This document shows positions 1-6,325 of a stretch of DNA of 10,262 bases, piece after piece. Source of the stretch: an uncultured Clostridium sp. (GTDB lineage: Bacteria > Bacillota > Clostridia > TANB77 > CAG-508); the NCBI GenBank assembly GCA_946495905.1, contig CAMMEP010000052.1, positions 1-10,262 of the forward strand, in the 5' to 3' direction. Position numbers and translations under genes: made by a program. Under the pieces are notes generated by a model. That model was not told where the DNA came from. It searched no databases and was given only the letters and a program-made list of their open reading frames with translations. The stretch's first letter is position 1. Each line of letters starts with the position of its first letter.

Positions 1-904
1 ACTGTTCATTTACTTTTTTATCAAATTTTTGTTGCATTTCAAATGAAACTTTAGGCAATTTATTACTATCAGCTATTTTCTTACTTTCTGACTTAACTCT
101 TCTCTCTAATTTCTTTAAATCTTCTGCTGGTTTTAGATTTTCGGGTTTTATACCTCTTTTATTTAACATATTTCTTACACTTAAGTTATTATCTACATGT
201 TCATCTGTTATATTTTCTTCACCATACATATCTTTTTCAGTTACATTGTAATTCGTCATTTCTGTTGCTAGATTTTTTGCTGCAATAGTTAAAGTGGGTA
301 AAAAATCTGCTAAAGGTCTATTTTCTTTTACTCCATATTTTGCTTTCATCTGCATTGTATTTAATCCACCAAATAATGCCGAATCTCCTTTTGAACGAAT
401 TCTTGCAAAACCTAAATCATCTACACCTCTTTCATAAATATTTTTAAATAACTGCTTTTCAGATTCTTTTAGTTTTTCTCTTGCTTCTAATCGATTCATT
501 AGTTTTATTCTGTCTTCAATTATTTCTTGTTTTCTAGTTTGTACTGCAAAATATGTTTGAGCAAATGCTATTTCTTCTTTTTTTGAATCTCCATTTTGAG
601 CAATTAAGTAACAAGCATATCTTGTAAGCATGTAGTCTTCAACTTGCCTTTTAGCACCTTTTCCTAAGTCTATCATTTTGCTGATTTTAGCAAAATGATC
701 ACTTACACTTATACCAGCACTTTCACAAGAAACCATAGCTTTATTAATTACTTCCAAAAAATTTCTCCACTGTGTGTAACCCAATTGAGTTTGCAAATCC
801 CTTGCATACCAAAATTCTATATTGTCTTTTTCTTCTGTGTTAATAATAGAATCAAATTTCTCTTTTAATTCTATTAGCTTTGATTTTTCAAATTCCATAG
901 TCAT
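1..904 (-). CDS. dinD: DNA damage-inducible protein D (DinD), partial at left window edge
   Basis: The open frame gives 301 residues from the ATG at 904 and runs off the left edge without a stop. I recognise the DinD family from an N-terminal block containing EFWYARDLQTQLGY, then GKGAKRQVEDYMLTRYACYL, QNGD and AQTYFAVQTRKQE (about residues 30-125), and from a lysine-rich C-terminal tail. E. coli DinD has 274 residues, so this copy is longer and probably lacks only a few C-terminal residues. E. coli DinD is SOS-induced and is reported to inhibit RecA-mediated strand exchange; the same role here is inference. ATG codons occur at 904 and 898. The Shine-Dalgarno AAGGA lies 5 nt before the first and 11 nt before the second, so 904 is preferred narrowly. 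A LexA-type operator sits in the promoter. No neighbour appears to share the transcript. Confidence 0.9.
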   Translation of the reverse strand, partial: MTMEFEKSKLIELKEKFDSIINTEEKDNIEFWYARDLQTQLGYTQWRNFLEVINKAMVSCESAGISVSDHFAKISKMIDLGKGAKRQVEDYMLTRYACYLIAQNGDSKKEEIAFAQTYFAVQTRKQEIIEDRIKLMNRLEAREKLKESEKQLFKNIYERGVDDLGFARIRSKGDSALFGGLNTMQMKAKYGVKENRPLADFLPTLTIAAKNLATEMTNYNVTEKDMYGEENITDEHVDNNLSVRNMLNKRGIKPENLKPAEDLKKLERRVKSESKKIADSNKLPKVSFEMQQKFDKKVNEQ

Positions 905-997
905 CACTTTCCTTGTAATATAACTTATAATAGCATATTTATATCATTTATTTTTTACTACATTTATTACAATTTTTATGATATTACTGTATTATAT

Positions 998-1026
998 ATT
1001 TTAAAACATTTGTTTGTGATTGTCAA
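998..1026 (-). promoter_or_regulatory. Sigma-A-type promoter of dinD
   Basis: On the minus strand a perfect -35 TTGACA (1021-1026) is followed by a 17-bp spacer and a -10 TAAAAT (998-1003), one base from consensus. It points at dinD and predicts a leader of roughly 85-90 nt. Confidence 0.8.
1003..1016 (-). promoter_or_regulatory. LexA/DinR-type SOS operator in the dinD promoter
   Basis: The minus-strand 14-mer CAAACAAATGTTTT matches the Bacillus DinR/LexA consensus CGAACRNRYGTTYG at 12 of 14 positions, including the whole AAC-N4-GTT core. It fills the promoter spacer and touches the -10, the place where a bound repressor would block RNA polymerase. Its position upstream of a DinD-family gene makes SOS control the natural reading. 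Confidence 0.75.
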
Positions 1027-1082
1027 GTGTTTTTTCTACTATTTATTTTTATCTAAATCATTTAATTTCATAATAAGGATGG

Positions 1083-1106
1083 CATATTTATGTTAAATTA
1101 AATATG
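1083..1106. repeat. Inverted repeat between dinD and the 58-residue gene
   Basis: CATATTTA (1083-1090) and TAAATATG (1099-1106) form a perfect 8-bp inverted repeat with an 8-nt spacer. It is AT-only apart from the ends, so it may be chance in this AT-rich gap. It lies upstream of the dinD -35 and downstream of the small gene. Confidence 0.3.
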
Positions 1107-1148
1107 TGGCTTGAGAAGTTTGAGCCTAGGATTGAAGTATAAAATGTT

Positions 1149-1175
1149 TTAGAGGTCGCAACTAGCGACCTCTAA
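1149..1175 (-). terminator. Hairpin after the 58-residue gene, possible terminator
   Basis: AGAGGTCGC (1151-1159) pairs perfectly with GCGACCTCT (1165-1173) around a 5-nt loop. Two more A-T pairs extend the stem to 11 bp. It starts only a few bases after the stop codon of the small gene. No clean T-tract follows on either strand: on the minus strand the stem is followed by AAAACATTTT. It may be a weak terminator, a 3'-end stabiliser or a protein-binding palindrome. The stem is unusually GC-rich for this DNA. Confidence 0.5.
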
Positions 1176-1181
1176 TTACTA

Positions 1182-1358
1182 CTATATATCTCCCCAGTCA
1201 TCAATAATGAATCGCCTCTCTTGCAATTTACTTCTTTCTTTTTCCTTCTTAGCAAGTTTTTCTTTTATTTGCTCAAGAGTCAATTTCCCTTCAGAAAAAG
1301 TATTATATAATTCTACCATTTTTTCTACACTTTTTCTCGAATCTTCTACTGTCATCAT
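1182..1358 (-). CDS. Small hypothetical protein, 58 residues
   Basis: The frame runs from ATG at 1358 to TAG at 1182 and encodes 58 residues. I do not recognise a family. The protein is highly charged. It appears mostly helical, with a Lys/Glu-rich stretch (LEQIKEKLAKKEKERSKLQE, residues 28-47) that could form a short coiled coil, and it ends in an acidic, aromatic tail (IIDDWGDI). It has no signal peptide or membrane segment. Coding is supported by AGGAGG (1365-1370), 6 nt before the first of two adjacent ATGs, by a promoter-like pair at 1462-1491, and by a hairpin just after the stop. The C-terminal part loosely resembles short regulatory or antitoxin-like helices, but that is impression only. 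It has no co-directional partner, which argues against a classical two-gene toxin-antitoxin pair. Confidence 0.7.
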   Translation of the reverse strand: MMTVEDSRKSVEKMVELYNTFSEGKLTLEQIKEKLAKKEKERSKLQERRFIIDDWGDI

Positions 1359-1370
1359 TTTTTTCCTCCT

Positions 1371-1380
1371 GCCAATTGGC
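1371..1380. repeat. Perfect 10-bp palindrome beside the Shine-Dalgarno of the small gene
   Basis: GCCAATTGGC reads the same on both strands and abuts the AGGAGG of the 58-residue gene. It could be an operator, or part of an RNA fold controlling ribosome access. It is short enough that chance cannot be excluded. Confidence 0.35.
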
Positions 1381-1419
1381 GCTCTCTAAAATAAGTTAAC
1401 AAGCTGCAATTTATTTAAA

Positions 1420-1439
1420 CTGCTCTTAAATTAGAACAG
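1420..1439. repeat. Imperfect dyad in the leader of the small gene
   Basis: CTGCTCT at the left pairs with AGAACAG at the right in 6 of 7 positions, around an AT-rich centre. It lies between the predicted -10 and the Shine-Dalgarno of the 58-residue gene, so it could be an operator or a leader-RNA stem. Confidence 0.3.
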
Positions 1440-1461
1440 GAATTTAAAAAAATATATTTAT

Positions 1462-1491
1462 ATATTAGCATAATCTCATATGTTTTTTCAA
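1462..1491 (-). promoter_or_regulatory. Predicted promoter of the 58-residue gene
   Basis: The minus strand has TTGAAA (1486-1491), an 18-bp spacer and TAATAT (1462-1467), with an extended TG one base upstream of the -10. It predicts a leader of roughly 100 nt containing the dyad at 1420-1439 and the palindrome at 1371-1380. Confidence 0.5.
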
Positions 1492-1531
1492 CTGTAATTG
1501 CTTATTTTCTTTATATATCCAAATCTTCTTG

Positions 1532-1669
1532 TTATATACATTTTTCATTAATGATATTTATCGCAAATGGTATAACATCTTTGCTATGATGTCCTACATT
1601 TGGCATCGATATAAATTTCCAATTAAATTTTATGCCGTTCTTAATTGAATTGCATTTATATCTTCCTTC
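1532..1669 (-). pseudogene. C-terminal remnant of an alpha/beta-hydrolase-like protein
   Basis: An open stretch of 45 codons ends in TAA at 1532 and has no start of its own; its frame continues upstream into the end of the exporter gene. Residues NWKFISMPNVGHHSKDVIPF resemble the last strand and catalytic-histidine turn of alpha/beta hydrolases, where a valine-proline-x-x-GHxS pattern precedes a final helix; here a final helix follows (AINIINEK). The nucleophile and acid regions that should lie upstream are absent, and the DNA there encodes the exporter instead. The likely history is a deletion or rearrangement that removed the front of the gene. An ATG at about 1656 with AAGGAAGG upstream is in another frame and stops after four codons. 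The assignment rests on a short motif. Confidence 0.5.
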
Positions 1670-1677
1670 CTTTATTT

Positions 1678-3318
1678 TTACAAAATCGCATACTTATTTT
1701 TTATCATATCTATTTTACCATCTTTTAAGTAAATAATCTTATCTGAACTCTCTATCGTAGATTTTCTATGGGCTATGATAATAACTGTACTTTCTTTTGC
1801 AATTTTATCTATTAACTTTTGTATTCTATTCTCTGTTTTTAAGTCTATATTGGAAGTGGGTTCATCAAATATGTAGATATTTGCCTTCTGTAAGATTGCT
1901 CTTAAAAAAGCAATCATTTGCAACTGTCCATAAGACAATTTAGATTTTGATATTTTCTCATCTAATCCATCTTTAAATTTACTTAAAGTATTTTCGAATC
2001 CAATTTCTTTTGCAACGGTCTTTATTTGCTCATCTGTTATATTTTTATCTCCAAGTATGATATTATTTTTTAGTGTATCTTCTAAAATATATGGCGTTTG
2101 TGATATGTATGAGATATTTTTTCTTATATCTTTTATTCGTATCTTAGTTATATCTTTTCCACCAATTAAGATTTTTCCACTTTTAAATGGATATAATCGC
2201 ATTAAAATATTCATCATTGTAGTTTTCCCCACACCAGTTCTTCCTGCTATTGTTACTTTGCTTCCTTCTTTTATAATGCATGAAATATCATTTAAAACTT
2301 TGTTATCTCCATATTGCATATAGACATTTTTAAACTCTATATCTCCTTTTAAATTTTCTTCTTTTTCTCCTTTTTCAATATCTTCTACTCCACTTTCTTT
2401 TAACAATACATTAATTCTTTTTAATGACATAAATGATGATTGTATTTCTTCCAATTGTTCAAATATTTCATTTAATGGTTCTCTACAATCTTTAATATAG
2501 TTTATTACTAAATAGATACTTCCTAATGATATTAGTCCATCTATATTTAAAGTATACTGTAATATAAAATAAATAGCTAATGCCTGTATGGTCGTTGATA
2601 GTGGATATGTAAAGCTTTCTACAAAGATAAATCTTTTTCTATATATTAACTCTTCATCCAGAGTTTTATTTATTTTTCTGGCTGTATTTTTTTGTAGTCC
2701 AAATAAATAAGTTAATTTATTTTTATTATACATTTCTGAATATTGTCTGTTTTCTTTATCTCTTTTGTTTAAAATTTGCTTGTTAGCTTTTGCAACTTGA
2801 TGCGTAAATATATATGAAATAATCGCTGTAATTATCATCGCAATGCACCCTATAATTGCTAACTTAACATCTGCTAAAAACATAAATACTACCATAATTG
2901 CAATATATAAAATATCATTTACTAATACTTGCAACGTTCCTAAAAATAATGCTGATACATTATCTATATCTGCTGTTAATCTTGTATAGATTTCTGATGA
3001 ATTATATTTTTGATATGTTTCCATATTCCATTTTAATACATGCAAAAAAAGTTTTTCTCTTAAATCTCTTAATATTTTAGACATTGCTTTATTTATTACT
3101 GTATTTCTTAAATCTTTTGATATAATAAGAAGAATATGTACTGCAATATACAATATAACAAAGTTTCTTAGAATGGTAACAATATTGCTATTATTAAGGT
3201 TAATATCTAATACTTGCTTTAATACAAGAGGATGTGTAACACTTAATATATTTGTTATTATCAAAAAAAGTGCAACTAAAAAAAGTATTTTAGCATTTTT
3301 CTTTAGTATAGATTTCAT
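1678..3318 (-). CDS. ABC exporter half-transporter, catalytic-site subunit
   Basis: This 546-residue membrane ATPase has an exporter-type transmembrane domain (about residues 1-300, with segments near 10-30, 50-67, 132-170 and 235-275) fused to a nucleotide-binding domain. Visible motifs are Walker A GRTGVGKTT (359-367), Q-loop Q407, a degenerate signature LSYGQ (461-465), Walker B IYIFDEP with catalytic Glu486, and switch His517. Its own Walker motifs are intact and only the signature is altered. Together with the upstream subunit this predicts a heterodimer in which this chain supplies the ATP-hydrolysing residues. GGAGG lies about 7 nt before ATG 3318, inside the end of the upstream gene, which it overlaps by 29 bp; the two are probably translated together. 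Substrate is unknown: drug, peptide or lipid export are all possible. The length is slightly short for the family, but no domain is missing. Confidence 0.9.
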   Translation of the reverse strand: MKSILKKNAKILFLVALFLIITNILSVTHPLVLKQVLDINLNNSNIVTILRNFVILYIAVHILLIISKDLRNTVINKAMSKILRDLREKLFLHVLKWNMETYQKYNSSEIYTRLTADIDNVSALFLGTLQVLVNDILYIAIMVVFMFLADVKLAIIGCIAMIITAIISYIFTHQVAKANKQILNKRDKENRQYSEMYNKNKLTYLFGLQKNTARKINKTLDEELIYRKRFIFVESFTYPLSTTIQALAIYFILQYTLNIDGLISLGSIYLVINYIKDCREPLNEIFEQLEEIQSSFMSLKRINVLLKESGVEDIEKGEKEENLKGDIEFKNVYMQYGDNKVLNDISCIIKEGSKVTIAGRTGVGKTTMMNILMRLYPFKSGKILIGGKDITKIRIKDIRKNISYISQTPYILEDTLKNNIILGDKNITDEQIKTVAKEIGFENTLSKFKDGLDEKISKSKLSYGQLQMIAFLRAILQKANIYIFDEPTSNIDLKTENRIQKLIDKIAKESTVIIIAHRKSTIESSDKIIYLKDGKIDMIKNKYAIL

Positions 3319-5044
3319 CTTCTTCCTCCTTTTTTTCTAACATATATACTTCTTTGTAGAATTCATTTCTTTCTAATAATTCTTCATGTGTTCCACTGTC
3401 CTCAATTTTACCATCTAACAATATATAGATTTTATCTAATTTTTCTACACTAGATATTTTGTTTGATATTACAATTAATGTTTCATCTCCTACTTCTTCT
3501 AGCAAATTATTCATTATTTTCTTTTCTGTACTTGAGTCTAATGCTGATAGGGTATCATCAAAAATATTAATTTCCCTTGCATTTGATAAATTTCTCGCTA
3601 TGGATACTCTTTGTTTTTGTCCTCCAGATAACTTTACTCCTTTTTCTCCTACAAGAGTATCTTCTCCATCTTCTAATTTTTCTATATCTTCTTCCAATTC
3701 TGCATTTTTTATAACATTTTTAAATTCAATTTCTTTTAAGTTTTCTGTGATATCCACATTTGCTTTAATTGTATCATCTAATATAATATTTTGCTGCAGA
3801 GCATAATTATATTTTGAAAATAAATCATCTTTTTTATATTTGCTTATATCTTCTCCATTTATGAATACCATTCCTTCTGGAATTTCATAAAACCCTGCTA
3901 TAATATTCATTAAAGTTGTTTTTCCACTACCTACTTGTCCAATGATACCAATCTTATCTCCACTATTTATTGTCATGCATATATTATCTAATGCTGGTTT
4001 CTCAGTATTATCGTACCAATATGATAAATGTTTGATTTCTATTTTTTCTATCTTATCTAAACTTTTTCCATCTTTTTGGTACTCATCTAAATTAAGAAAA
4101 TAATCAAATCTATCTAATGACTGCTTTAAATATGGCATTCTTTCTAATAATCTCTGCATCCCCGCAACAAAATCTGTTAAAGCATAACTAATATAACCTA
4201 TAAAGGCTGTTAATTCTCCAACCGTTAATGTACCTTGTATTATATATTGAACTCCAGCTGTAAAACTAATCATAAAACATAATCCATACAGTATATTAAT
4301 TATTCTGCTAATATGATTTTTAGCAACTCCTATATCATAGTCTGCTTTATACATTTCTTTATTTATATTTCTAAAACTATGTATTTGATTTTCTTGTTGG
4401 TTATATGATTTTATAAGTAAAAATCCATCGGTATTTTGTTCTATATTTTTTGATAGTTCTATATACGTTTTTCTAGATACTTCTACTTTTTCTTTTAGTT
4501 TTTTATAACTACGATACATAAATATTGCTGATATTGGGAATATTGGTATAAGCCATAAAGCAAGTGTTTTGTTAAATTGCCCCCAAATTAATATAATTGC
4601 CATAACAGGTGCTATAATAATCTTCGCTAAACACCACCAATAATTTCCTAGAATTTTATGAATCATTAAAATTTCTTTCGAAAGATACGCCAAAAAGTTA
4701 CCCTTATTCTCTTTTTCAAAATATTCTGGTTTTACTTTTTGTAAATGCTCTACTACTCTTTTTCTTAAATATGTATCTGCTTTTCTTGAAATTGTAAAAT
4801 ATAAAGTCCTGAACAGGGTTCTTGGTATAAATATAATTGCAGAATAGAATATTAGCCAATATGCTTCTTGTAAAATTACCTGCTTGTCCACATAAGGTTG
4901 AGATAGCATGTCTAATATTTTACCTATGCTTTCTGGAATTTTGAATGTTATATATATTACAATTGCGTGAAATACTACTCCAAGTAAATGATACGGAAGT
5001 ATTCTATTTAGTTCTTTTGTTATTATTTTATTATATTTTTTCAT
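3290..5044 (-). CDS. ABC exporter half-transporter, degenerate-site subunit
   Basis: This 584-residue half-transporter is the first gene of the exporter pair. A transmembrane domain (about residues 1-310, with hydrophobic segments near 18-35, 62-85, 138-177 and 248-290) precedes a nucleotide-binding domain. That domain has Walker A GQVGSGKTT (369-377), Q-loop Gln417/418 and an intact signature LSGGQ (472-476). Two catalytic residues are replaced: Walker B reads INIFDD, with Asp497 in place of Glu, and the switch-loop position is Asn528 (ISNKIS) instead of His. This is the pattern of the non-hydrolysing chain in heterodimeric exporters such as BmrCD or TM287/288. The start at 5044 is supported by AAAGGGAG, 5 nt upstream. 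A lysine/glutamate-rich C-terminal tail (571-584) runs into the next gene's start. The substrate cannot be deduced. Confidence 0.92.
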   Translation of the reverse strand: MKKYNKIITKELNRILPYHLLGVVFHAIVIYITFKIPESIGKILDMLSQPYVDKQVILQEAYWLIFYSAIIFIPRTLFRTLYFTISRKADTYLRKRVVEHLQKVKPEYFEKENKGNFLAYLSKEILMIHKILGNYWWCLAKIIIAPVMAIILIWGQFNKTLALWLIPIFPISAIFMYRSYKKLKEKVEVSRKTYIELSKNIEQNTDGFLLIKSYNQQENQIHSFRNINKEMYKADYDIGVAKNHISRIINILYGLCFMISFTAGVQYIIQGTLTVGELTAFIGYISYALTDFVAGMQRLLERMPYLKQSLDRFDYFLNLDEYQKDGKSLDKIEKIEIKHLSYWYDNTEKPALDNICMTINSGDKIGIIGQVGSGKTTLMNIIAGFYEIPEGMVFINGEDISKYKKDDLFSKYNYALQQNIILDDTIKANVDITENLKEIEFKNVIKNAELEEDIEKLEDGEDTLVGEKGVKLSGGQKQRVSIARNLSNAREINIFDDTLSALDSSTEKKIMNNLLEEVGDETLIVISNKISSVEKLDKIYILLDGKIEDSGTHEELLERNEFYKEVYMLEKKEEEDEIYTKEKC

Positions 5045-5148
5045 TTGAACTCCCTTTATTTTTCTTCTCCTATTTTATATATCTAAAAAATTATTTATAC
5101 TATCTTTTATTTTATCTAATTCATAATTTATCTTTAAAATACAAAAAT

Positions 5149-5178
5149 ATACTACCATATTTTATATATTAATTTCAA
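5149..5178 (-). promoter_or_regulatory. Predicted promoter of the ABC exporter operon
   Basis: The minus strand has TTGAAA (5173-5178), an 18-bp spacer and TAGTAT (5149-5154), with an extended TG before the -10. It would give a leader of about 100 nt ahead of the first exporter gene. That leader contains four spaced AGATA words and no clear hairpin or riboswitch. Confidence 0.5.
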
Positions 5179-5235
5179 CTATTATTGCACTTTTTTATCG
5201 TTTTTTGGTAACAACTCGTTACAATTCACAGTTGA

Positions 5236-5310
5236 TTCTAAAATATGCATTACTCCGTCAAAAAGCAACCATAAATAGTAATAACGACTCAAGAGGATGC
5301 ATATTTAGAA
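5236..5310. repeat. 75-bp palindromic element at the end of the sortase gene
   Basis: TTCTAAAATATGCAT (5236-5250) and ATGCATATTTAGAA (5297-5310) are inverted copies differing by one extra A. They enclose about 46 bp that contain further short complementary pieces (CTC/GAG, GTC/GAC). The right arm includes the sortase stop codon. No T-tract follows on the minus strand, so it is not a standard terminator. It could be an RNA stem at the mRNA 3' end or a small palindromic repeat unit. Confidence 0.45.
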
Positions 5311-6204
5311 AATTTTCAGTCTATGGTAATCTTTTTTTCTTCCTATTACAACAAACCTCCCATCCTTCTCATGATAAGAACAAGTAATTAATGTAATTAA
5401 CTGGTCACCATATTCTGCAGTAGTATCAATAGCATACAAGGAAGCATCTTTCGTATTATTTATAAACTCCATATATTCCGCTTCTGTCTGCGCATTGATA
5501 AAATTATAGTAACGAAACACGTTCTTTTCCGATTTATAAAATACTCTGGATTTAAACGCCGAAATAATTTCAAACTCCATATCTTCTTGTTCCGTGGTAA
5601 AACGAATGATAGGATGTGCTTCATAAAAATCTTTTTCTTCATATTTCAATAAATCTTGAAACATTTGTCCATACAGAATGTTATGACCATATATTAAAAA
5701 ATTATTGCTAGGCACACTCCATTCATACTCTGCACTTAGAAAGATAGAGCCTTTTTCTGTTTTTTCCTTTTTATAATTATGTGTTAGGTAATATTCATTA
5801 TCCTCTCCTTGTAAAACCGGATAATTTATATTGGTATCCTCTATTTCAATCCACCCTACGATATCTTCATTTTCTTCTTGTAATTTTTCTACTTTCAGCA
5901 TTCTTTCTGTTACTCTATTAGAGTTTTCCTCTTTATCTTCTTGCTTTTCTGCTTGGTTTTCCTCTTGATTTTCTTTTCCTACATCACTTCCTTCCATTTC
6001 TGTTTGCACTTCTTTTGAATTTTCTTCTATTTCAATTGAATTTAGTAACTCACTTTCTTCTATTGCTTCTTGCCTCATAAGAAAAAATTTTGCAATATAT
6101 ATAATGGATAAAACAATAACAATAATGAGAAAAATATAAATGACTTTTATTCTTAAGTCCTTTTTCATAAAAACCGTCTTACCTTTCTTAATATTCACAG
6201 TCAA
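5305..6204 (-). CDS. Class B sortase
   Basis: This is a membrane-anchored cysteine transpeptidase that cleaves a C-terminal sorting motif and links surface proteins to peptidoglycan or pilin. Counting from the TTG at 6204 it has 299 residues: one membrane helix (about 19-42), a Glu/Lys-rich linker (48-96), and a catalytic domain (about 105-290). Family B features include GWIEIEDTNINYPVLQ, EYYLTHNY, catalytic His174 in YGHN, Cys275 in TCSY and Arg283 in GRFVV. All three active-site residues are present. The start is uncertain. TTG 6204 has AAGGA about 10 nt upstream, while ATG at 6168 begins MKKDLRIK and is only loosely spaced from AAAGG. Either start keeps the whole anchor and domain. The gene lies 121 bp after a VPKTG-bearing surface protein, its likely substrate. 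The symbol srtB would fit the class but is not asserted. Confidence 0.9.
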   Translation of the reverse strand: MTVNIKKGKTVFMKKDLRIKVIYIFLIIVIVLSIIYIAKFFLMRQEAIEESELLNSIEIEENSKEVQTEMEGSDVGKENQEENQAEKQEDKEENSNRVTERMLKVEKLQEENEDIVGWIEIEDTNINYPVLQGEDNEYYLTHNYKKEKTEKGSIFLSAEYEWSVPSNNFLIYGHNILYGQMFQDLLKYEEKDFYEAHPIIRFTTEQEDMEFEIISAFKSRVFYKSEKNVFRYYNFINAQTEAEYMEFINNTKDASLYAIDTTAEYGDQLITLITCSYHEKDGRFVVIGRKKDYHRLKIF

Positions 6205-6226
6205 CTTATAAAAATCCTTCTATGTA

Positions 6227-6254
6227 AAAGAATAGACAAAATTGCCTATTCTTT
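6227..6254 (-). terminator. Intercistronic hairpin before the sortase gene
   Basis: AAAGAATAG (6227-6235) and CTATTCTTT (6246-6254) form a perfect 9-bp stem. On the minus-strand RNA a G-U and three further pairs can extend it inward. TTCTTTT at its 3' side resembles a weak terminator for the surface-protein transcript. The sortase Shine-Dalgarno lies about 10 nt further on, so partial read-through could supply less sortase than substrate. Confidence 0.55.
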
Positions 6255-6281
6255 ATACTTAACTGTCATAGCTTAATTCAA
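6252..6281 (-). promoter_or_regulatory. Possible internal promoter for the sortase gene
   Basis: The minus strand has TTGAAT (6276-6281), an 18-bp spacer and TATAAA (6252-6257). The -10 overlaps the outer pairs of the hairpin at 6227-6254, so a transcript starting here would begin within or just before that hairpin. The -35 match is only 4 of 6. Confidence 0.35.
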
Positions 6282-6296
6282 TCAAAAATTAGCTAT
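6268..6296. repeat. AT-rich inverted repeat after the surface-protein gene
   Basis: ATAGCTTAATT (6268-6278) and AATTAGCTAT (6287-6296) pair over 10 bp with one bulged base. On the plus strand it is followed by TATTTTTTT and looks like a terminator, but no plus-strand gene reads into it. On the minus strand it forms the first of two tandem hairpins after the surface-protein stop codon. Confidence 0.45.
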
Positions 6297-6325
6297 TATT
6301 TTTTTAGTTCCACATAACTTTTCTA

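Noticed and set aside
1207..1389. 60-codon plus-strand frame with hydrophobic N-terminus
   Set aside because: It overlaps the 58-residue minus-strand gene, which has a strong Shine-Dalgarno, a promoter and a downstream hairpin. The plus-strand frame has none of these.
1656..1658. Start of a short gene after the exporter, with AAGGAAGG upstream
   Set aside because: The frame stops after four codons and is not the frame of the hydrolase-like remnant.
3459..3806. 115-codon open frame on the plus strand
   Set aside because: It is opposite the nucleotide-binding domain of the exporter subunit, whose Walker and signature motifs prove the minus strand codes.
5208..5222. GTAAC/GTTAC hairpin between the sortase and exporter genes
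   Set aside because: The stem has only 5 bp and no T-tract follows on the minus strand, so it is not distinguishable from chance.
6268..6305. Terminator for a plus-strand transcript
   Set aside because: The stem and T-run have the right shape, but no plus-strand gene or promoter reads into it. I kept it only as an inverted repeat.
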